From Pseudomonadota bacterium (lineage in GTDB: Bacteria; Myxococcota_A; UBA796; CAJQPC01): 64,000 nt of DNA. The stretch lies in assembly GCA_024228935.1 (NCBI GenBank), contig JAAESX010000309.1:62001-126000 (forward strand), read 5' to 3'. The notes beneath the pieces are model-generated. The model worked only from the letters and a program-made list of their open reading frames with translations. It made no database searches and was not told the origin of the DNA. Of the stretch, positions 60,005 through 64,000 are shown piece by piece. The translations under genes and the position numbers were made by a program. The number at the start of each line of letters is the position of its first letter. Positions within the stretch are counted from its first letter, which is position 1.

Positions 60005-60902
60005 GCAGGGCGTCGATGCGAAGGAGCGCGATGGCTCCGAGCACGACGCCGAACCACAGGGTCGCCACCCGGATGAGCAGCGCGCCCGCGACGGCGACCG
60101 CTTCGCTCGTCTGGAAGATCTTCACGGTCCCGCCGACCAGGGCACCGTCCGCGACGCCGAGCCCGCCGGGCATGGCACCGCCGGCGATGGTCGCGAACGC
60201 GTAGAGGAACGTGCTCGCGTCCAGGCTGGCCTCGACCTCGAGGCCCTGGAAGATGAGCAGGAAGCCGACGCACTCGGCTCCCCACGCGACCATGCTGAGC
60301 ACCATCGTGAACAGCAGCGGGCCAGGGGCCAGGCACGTGCGCAGCGCCAGGTACATCTCCTCGAGCTTCGGGGCGATGCGGCCCACGACGGGGAGTCGGC
60401 CCAGCAACCGGATGATGCGGATGGAGGCCCCGCGGCTGAGCAGGACGATGAAGCCGGCCCCGATGGCGCCAGCCAGGATCCACAGGATGTAGCTCTGGTC
60501 CGCGGCGTAGGTGCCGACGCTGATCGCCGCCAGGATGAGCATGGCGATGCCGTCGGTCAGGCGCTCGCTCACCACCGCGGCGTTGGTCTTGGCCATCGGC
60601 ACGCCCGTCCGGCGGGTGGCCAGGTAGGGCTTCAGGAACTCGCCGACCTTGCCGGGCGAGATCACCATCGCCAGGCCCGCGATGTAGATGACCAGGTTGT
60701 CCATGAACGGGACATGCGCGCCGACGCGCCCGCACAGGTAGTGCCACTTCCAGAACCGCAGACCGTAGTTGACGAGCGTCAGCAGCAGGACCGGGATGTA
60801 GATCCACCAGGCGAACCCGACGAGCACGTCGCCCACCTCGGAGAACCCGGCCCAGACGGTGCCGCCGACGTACAGCAGCGTGCCCACGGCGATGGCCACC
60901 AC
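59958..60902 (-). CDS. Flippase-like (lysylphosphatidylglycerol synthase TM) membrane protein
   Basis: 314 residues, eight or so transmembrane helices. Pattern of the UPF0104/AglD family: NYGLRFWKWHYLCGRVG, then SPGKVGEFLKPYL and ERLTDGIAMLIL, then AGGAMPGGLGVADGALVGG. Thought to flip or modify membrane lipids. GTG start; the true start may lie a little upstream, where no ATG/GTG exists in frame. A second member begins at the window end. Confidence 0.82.
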   Translation of the reverse strand: MVAIAVGTLLYVGGTVWAGFSEVGDVLVGFAWWIYIPVLLLTLVNYGLRFWKWHYLCGRVGAHVPFMDNLVIYIAGLAMVISPGKVGEFLKPYLATRRTGVPMAKTNAAVVSERLTDGIAMLILAAISVGTYAADQSYILWILAGAIGAGFIVLLSRGASIRIIRLLGRLPVVGRIAPKLEEMYLALRTCLAPGPLLFTMVLSMVAWGAECVGFLLIFQGLEVEASLDASTFLYAFATIAGGAMPGGLGVADGALVGGTVKIFQTSEAVAVAGALLIRVATLWFGVVLGAIALLRIDALLKKSPTSTSTPTATD

Positions 60903-61004
60903 CGCCCACGTACGGAATCGGGCGACGAGGTCCTTCGGGTCCTTGGGAGGTGCTTCGGCGATGACGGGACTCCTGCGTTACCCATTCGTGGACCGGGAGG
61001 GCTG

Positions 61005-61868
61005 GTGCCCCTATTCACCGTGATGCGCCGGGGCGAGCCGCCCGTGACGATCGATGCCCCCAACTGGATCGTTGCGATGGGCAACGGCATCCAGGCGCTG
61101 GGTGGCGACGTGGCGATCGACCGCCTCGCCTGCGAGATGCTCCCGAACGGGACGGTCATCGCGCGCGATGTGCGGTCGGGCATCGGCTACGTCGTGCTGC
61201 CTTCGGGGGCGCCACCGTCGCCACCGCCGGTGGCCGAGGACACCGAAGACCAGATCTTCGAGGGCGAGGACGACGACGACAGCGTCAGCGTCGAGCAGAC
61301 CCTGGACGACGGGCTCGAGCGCACGCTGGACCTGGCCGAAGACGACGAGGACACGCCGGACATCGAGCAGGACGCCGTCCTGATGGAGGCACTGGGACGC
61401 ATCGCCGGGGCCGCCAACGCCGCCGGGGCCTGGGAGCTGTCGCTCGACGCGGCCATGCGCAGCATCGAGAGCGAGGCGGGCGCTGCGGTCGAGGCCACGC
61501 CGCACGCGGGCCTGCTGTTCATCGCGGTCGCCGGCGAGATGGCCAACAAGCTCCGGGCGATGCGCCTGCCGTACGGCAAGGGCTTCGTCGGCTTCTGCGT
61601 CGATCACGCCATGGCGCTGACGGTCGCCGACGTGCACCGCGACGACCGCCACTACGGCGCCGTCGACCAGGCGACGGGCTTCGAGACCCGCGCGGTCGTC
61701 GTCGTGCCGGTGGCCTCGTCGTCCGAGGTCTTCGGCTGCCTCGAGCTGCTCAACCCGCCCGAGGGGCGCCTCGGGCGGATCGACGTGCTCAAGCTCGAGC
61801 GCGTCGCGACCGAGCTGGCCGCGCGCCTCGTGCACTCCGGTGTCCGCGGACGGACCCGGCCCGGCTGA
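61005..61868 (+). CDS. GAF-domain protein
   Basis: 287 residues from GTG 61005 (GGGAGG upstream). N-terminal domain with FTVMRRGEPPVTIDAPNW that recurs in Myxococcota proteins, an acidic linker (GEDDDDSVSVEQ), and a C-terminal GAF domain (about 125-280; GKGFVGFCVDHAMALTVADVHRDDRHY, FGCLELLNPP). Probably a ligand-sensing regulator of unknown output. No signal peptide. Confidence 0.75.
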   Translation: MPLFTVMRRGEPPVTIDAPNWIVAMGNGIQALGGDVAIDRLACEMLPNGTVIARDVRSGIGYVVLPSGAPPSPPPVAEDTEDQIFEGEDDDDSVSVEQTLDDGLERTLDLAEDDEDTPDIEQDAVLMEALGRIAGAANAAGAWELSLDAAMRSIESEAGAAVEATPHAGLLFIAVAGEMANKLRAMRLPYGKGFVGFCVDHAMALTVADVHRDDRHYGAVDQATGFETRAVVVVPVASSSEVFGCLELLNPPEGRLGRIDVLKLERVATELAARLVHSGVRGRTRPG

Positions 61869-61874
61869 CCGGCT

Positions 61875-62579
61875 CTACTGCTTGATGCTGCGGACGGTCT
61901 CTTTGGACTCGGCCCGGAGCTCATCCTGCAGCTGCTGGTAGATGGCGTAGTTCTCGGGGTTGACGGTGTCGAGCGTGACCTGCTCGGTGTCCTGCATGCG
62001 CGCAGGGTGCTTCGTCAGCCAGAACTCGACCTCGGACCCGTCGTCGTAGGTGAACCGCCATTTGTTGCGGGTGTTCACCTTCCACTTCTTGCCATCGGTG
62101 GTGATGGCGGTCGAGGGCGTGCGCAGCTCGCAGGTGTACATCCAAGGGGAGTACGAGCTGCTGTAGGTGCAGTCGGTCGACGACGCGACGCTTCCGGGCG
62201 CGATGGTGATGCTCTTGATCTCGTTCCAGGTGACGTCACGGAGCGTGCCGTTGCCCTCGAGCTCGATGGTGAGCTTGGCGGCGCTGTCGTCCCAGCCTTC
62301 CTCGCCGTACCAGTCGGTGCTGCGCTCGATCCGCTTGATGTGGCCCGAGCTGGACGCGCCGCCGCCGAAGGTGACGGTCAGGCTGACGTCGGCGTTGTCC
62401 GTGGGGGGCTCGGGCTCGGGCGGCGGGGCCGGCTCGGGCTCGGGCTCGGGCTCGGGCTCCGGCTCCGCGACGGGCTCGGGAGCCTCGGCGGTGGCGGCCT
62501 CGTCTGCGGCGGCCTCGGGCGGCTTCTTCTCGCCGCAAGCGACGAGGGACACGAGAACTGCGGTGGCGATGAGACGCAT
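61875..62579 (-). CDS. Lipoprotein with Pro/Glu spacer
   Basis: 234 residues from ATG 62579 (GGAGGA upstream). Charged signal MRLIATAVLVSLVAC (Cys at 15), then a Glu/Pro-Ala spacer at about 30-60 (PEPEP repeats), then a beta-rich domain of about 150 residues (WNEIKSITIAPGS, WRFTYDDGSEVEFWL). Surface lipoprotein of unknown function. Divergent from the leaderless gene at 62677. Confidence 0.75.
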   Translation of the reverse strand: MRLIATAVLVSLVACGEKKPPEAAADEAATAEAPEPVAEPEPEPEPEPEPAPPPEPEPPTDNADVSLTVTFGGGASSSGHIKRIERSTDWYGEEGWDDSAAKLTIELEGNGTLRDVTWNEIKSITIAPGSVASSTDCTYSSSYSPWMYTCELRTPSTAITTDGKKWKVNTRNKWRFTYDDGSEVEFWLTKHPARMQDTEQVTLDTVNPENYAIYQQLQDELRAESKETVRSIKQ

Positions 62580-62664
62580 GGGGACTCCTCCGGGTGCCGA
62601 GACTACCGACACACAACACGGCTGAAAGGTCCACCTATCCGTCCCGCCCAGCCTTTCAAGGCTG

Positions 62665-62670
62665 TAGACT
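62665..62670 (+). promoter_or_regulatory. TAGACT box six bases before ATG
   Basis: TAGACT ends six bases before ATG 62677, and the TAG is an in-frame stop. No ribosome-binding site fits in the gap. The clearest leaderless candidate in the window. Confidence 0.5.
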
Positions 62671-62676
62671 CTTGAC

Positions 62677-63537
62677 ATGTCGATACTTCTGCCGTTTGTC
62701 GTGTCCGTCGCCCATGCCGTCGAGTTCGAGGTTGGCGCTGGCGCGGAGCTCGTGGCCTACACGGCGCCCGACGTGATGGAGCTCGATCTGCGCCAGGCCG
62801 AGATCGGCGGGTACCTGGACTTCGAGGTGGCCGCCCTGCGCGCGGACTTCGAGGTCAACGGCCTCCAGCGCACCCTGGCGCCCGAGTGGGCCGCCGTCGT
62901 CGCCGATGCCGGCCAGTGGGAGCTCGGGGTCGGGTTCCAGCCGCTGCCCGCGGGCACCGAGCACACGGACGCCTGGCGAAACCCGTTCATCGTCCCGTCG
63001 CTGGGGATGAACCACCATCCCGGCGGTATCCTGGGCCTTCGGGCCAACCGCCACATGGACGCGCCGGTCGTCCCGTCGCTGTGGGGTGGCGTGCGCAGCG
63101 GCATCGGCCAGACCATCGGCGACCCGCTCATCGGCGGCGGCGTCCAGGTCGGCGACGTCGACGCGATCCACGGCCGCGTCAGCCTGAATGCGCTCCCGAC
63201 GGTCTGGGCGTTCACGACCCACGCGGCGATCGTGGTGCCCGTCGGCGAGGTGGCCACGCTCGGCGCCGACGGACACGGTGGGTTCGAGGCCAACAAGAAG
63301 GGCGGCGCTTTGGGTGCGTACGTCGTGTTGCTGCCCGAGAAGATCGTGTCGCCGGTCGCGCGAGCCGGCTGGACGTCCGGGCAGCTCGTGGCCGTCGACG
63401 CGGGCATCCTGTCGCAGCCCCACGAGAGCTTCCGCGTGCTCGCCACCGGCCGGGTCGAGGGCCAGGAGTGGGGGATCTACGCCAGCGTCGCGCTGTTCGA
63501 CGAGCGCGAGCAGCCGGACCTATGGGCTCTCCGCTGA
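62677..63537 (+). CDS. Exported protein of unknown function
   Basis: 286 residues. Short uncharged signal MSILLPFVVSVAHA, cleaved before VEF. The body alternates short hydrophobic strands with Gly turns (FEVGAGAELVAY, LDFEVAALRADFEV, WGIYASVALF), as in outer-membrane porin-like barrels; barrel topology is not proven. Start fixed by an in-frame TAG. The last 18 bases overlap the convergent gene. Confidence 0.7.
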   Translation: MSILLPFVVSVAHAVEFEVGAGAELVAYTAPDVMELDLRQAEIGGYLDFEVAALRADFEVNGLQRTLAPEWAAVVADAGQWELGVGFQPLPAGTEHTDAWRNPFIVPSLGMNHHPGGILGLRANRHMDAPVVPSLWGGVRSGIGQTIGDPLIGGGVQVGDVDAIHGRVSLNALPTVWAFTTHAAIVVPVGEVATLGADGHGGFEANKKGGALGAYVVLLPEKIVSPVARAGWTSGQLVAVDAGILSQPHESFRVLATGRVEGQEWGIYASVALFDEREQPDLWALR

Positions 63538-64000
63538 TGAGTCCTTCGCGCCGCCCATCAAGGGCAGCGCCAGCGCCCCGACCACCAGGAGCAGGAGCTG
63601 CTGGACCCGGACCATCAGCGTGATGGCGACGGCGTCGGGCAGCTCGACGCCCGTGGTCACCGAGTAGAAGGCCAGGAACAGGGCGTCCCAGCCGAGCTGT
63701 CCGCCGGGAAACGCGATGAGCATGACGATGCCGGCCGTGGCCGCGCAGTACGTGAACAGGGCCCCCGCGATGTCGGGGTCGCTTCCGATGCCCCAGGCTC
63801 CGATCAGGATGCCGGTGGTCACGCTCATGTGGGCGCACAGGGACCAGAAGACGGCCGCGGCCCACCTCTTCAGGCCCAGGTGGTGGACCGCCGCCAGAGC
63901 CTTGGCGACCCGCACGACGACCTCGTGCAGCTTGCCGAACAGCCGACGGATGCCCGCCGGGCCGGCCAGGCGACCGACCGTCGCAGCCGAGATGCGCTGC
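63520..64000 (-). CDS. Flippase-like membrane protein, 5' part beyond the window
   Basis: C-terminal 160 residues of a polytopic protein, open to the window edge. Residues such as KRWAAAVFWSLCAHMSVTTG, then IAFPGGQLGWDALFLAFYSV match the lysylphosphatidylglycerol synthase TM-region (UPF0104) family, as at 59958-60902. The N-terminus lies beyond base 64000. Confidence 0.65.
   Translation of the reverse strand, partial: QRISAATVGRLAGPAGIRRLFGKLHEVVVRVAKALAAVHHLGLKRWAAAVFWSLCAHMSVTTGILIGAWGIGSDPDIAGALFTYCAATAGIVMLIAFPGGQLGWDALFLAFYSVTTGVELPDAVAITLMVRVQQLLLLVVGALALPLMGGAKDSSAESP

Noticed and set aside
1..64000. Mobile elements, prophage, tRNA or rRNA genes, riboswitches
   Set aside because: No transposase, integrase, terminal inverted repeats with target duplications, tRNA cloverleaf or known riboswitch core was recognised; composition is even throughout.

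Overview
The window is about 64 kb of very GC-rich (roughly 68-70 %), densely coding bacterial chromosome. No tRNA, rRNA, insertion sequence, integrase or CRISPR array was recognised, and no gap longer than 300 bases lacks a gene. The gene repertoire points to Myxococcota (delta-proteobacterial type): Ser/Thr kinases and PP2C phosphatases with accessory domains, many small lipoproteins with Asp/Pro/Gly-rich tails, a VCBS/FG-GAP protein, leucine-rich lipoproteins, and a metalloprotease ending in a MYXO-CTERM-like tail. An outer membrane is implied by a TonB-dependent receptor, Mla-type ABC genes and lipoproteins.

Layout. 1-9.0 kb: a truncated VCBS protein, a class-V aminotransferase-like gene, an AarF/UbiB kinase, a phosphodiesterase-like lipoprotein, an SDR, a YdcF protein, a PEBP protein and a frameshifted secreted protein. 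9.0-19.9 kb: a run of eight genes that is the best candidate for an undescribed system. It holds two TPR-like proteins, a protein with an eCIS-associated type GNQA motif, a pseudokinase with two ubiquitin-like tail domains, a membrane lytic transglycosylase with an FHA-like cytoplasmic part, a small bitopic protein, an active membrane Ser/Thr kinase and a secreted membrane protein. 20.1-25.8 kb: a type III polyketide synthase locus (synthase, ICMT-like methyltransferase, ACP, fatty acyl-AMP ligase, flavoprotein) with a divergent fatty acid desaturase, probably for a phenolic lipid or alkylpyrone. 25.8-29.4 kb: a minus-strand operon of four lipoproteins (two leucine-rich) around an enoyl-CoA hydratase. 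29.5-44.6 kb: GlpD, a six-hairpin glycosidase-like protein, a degenerate receiver protein, a TonB receptor, RecQ, FdhD, a GT-C-like membrane protein and small envelope proteins. 44.6-53.9 kb: an acyl-CoA dehydrogenase, membrane proteins, the metalloprotease, a Nudix hydrolase, signal peptidase I, and a pair of PP2C-cNMP fusions of which one is catalytically dead. 53.9-64 kb: a transglutaminase, two ABC ATPases (one with an MlaE permease), a nitrilase-family amidase, a di-CxxCH lipoprotein, a glutaredoxin-like protein, two flippase-like membrane proteins and a GAF protein.

Two genome-wide habits show up here. First, many first genes of transcription units carry a TANNN(T/A/C) hexamer exactly six bases before the start codon. 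Its TAG is usually an in-frame stop, so the start is fixed and the mRNA is probably leaderless. Second, many exported proteins have very short uncharged signal peptides, with the lipobox cysteine at residue 7-13. Two genes (1-2162 and 8234-9021) are interrupted by single-base frameshifts in G tracts, which are most simply assembly or sequencing errors.
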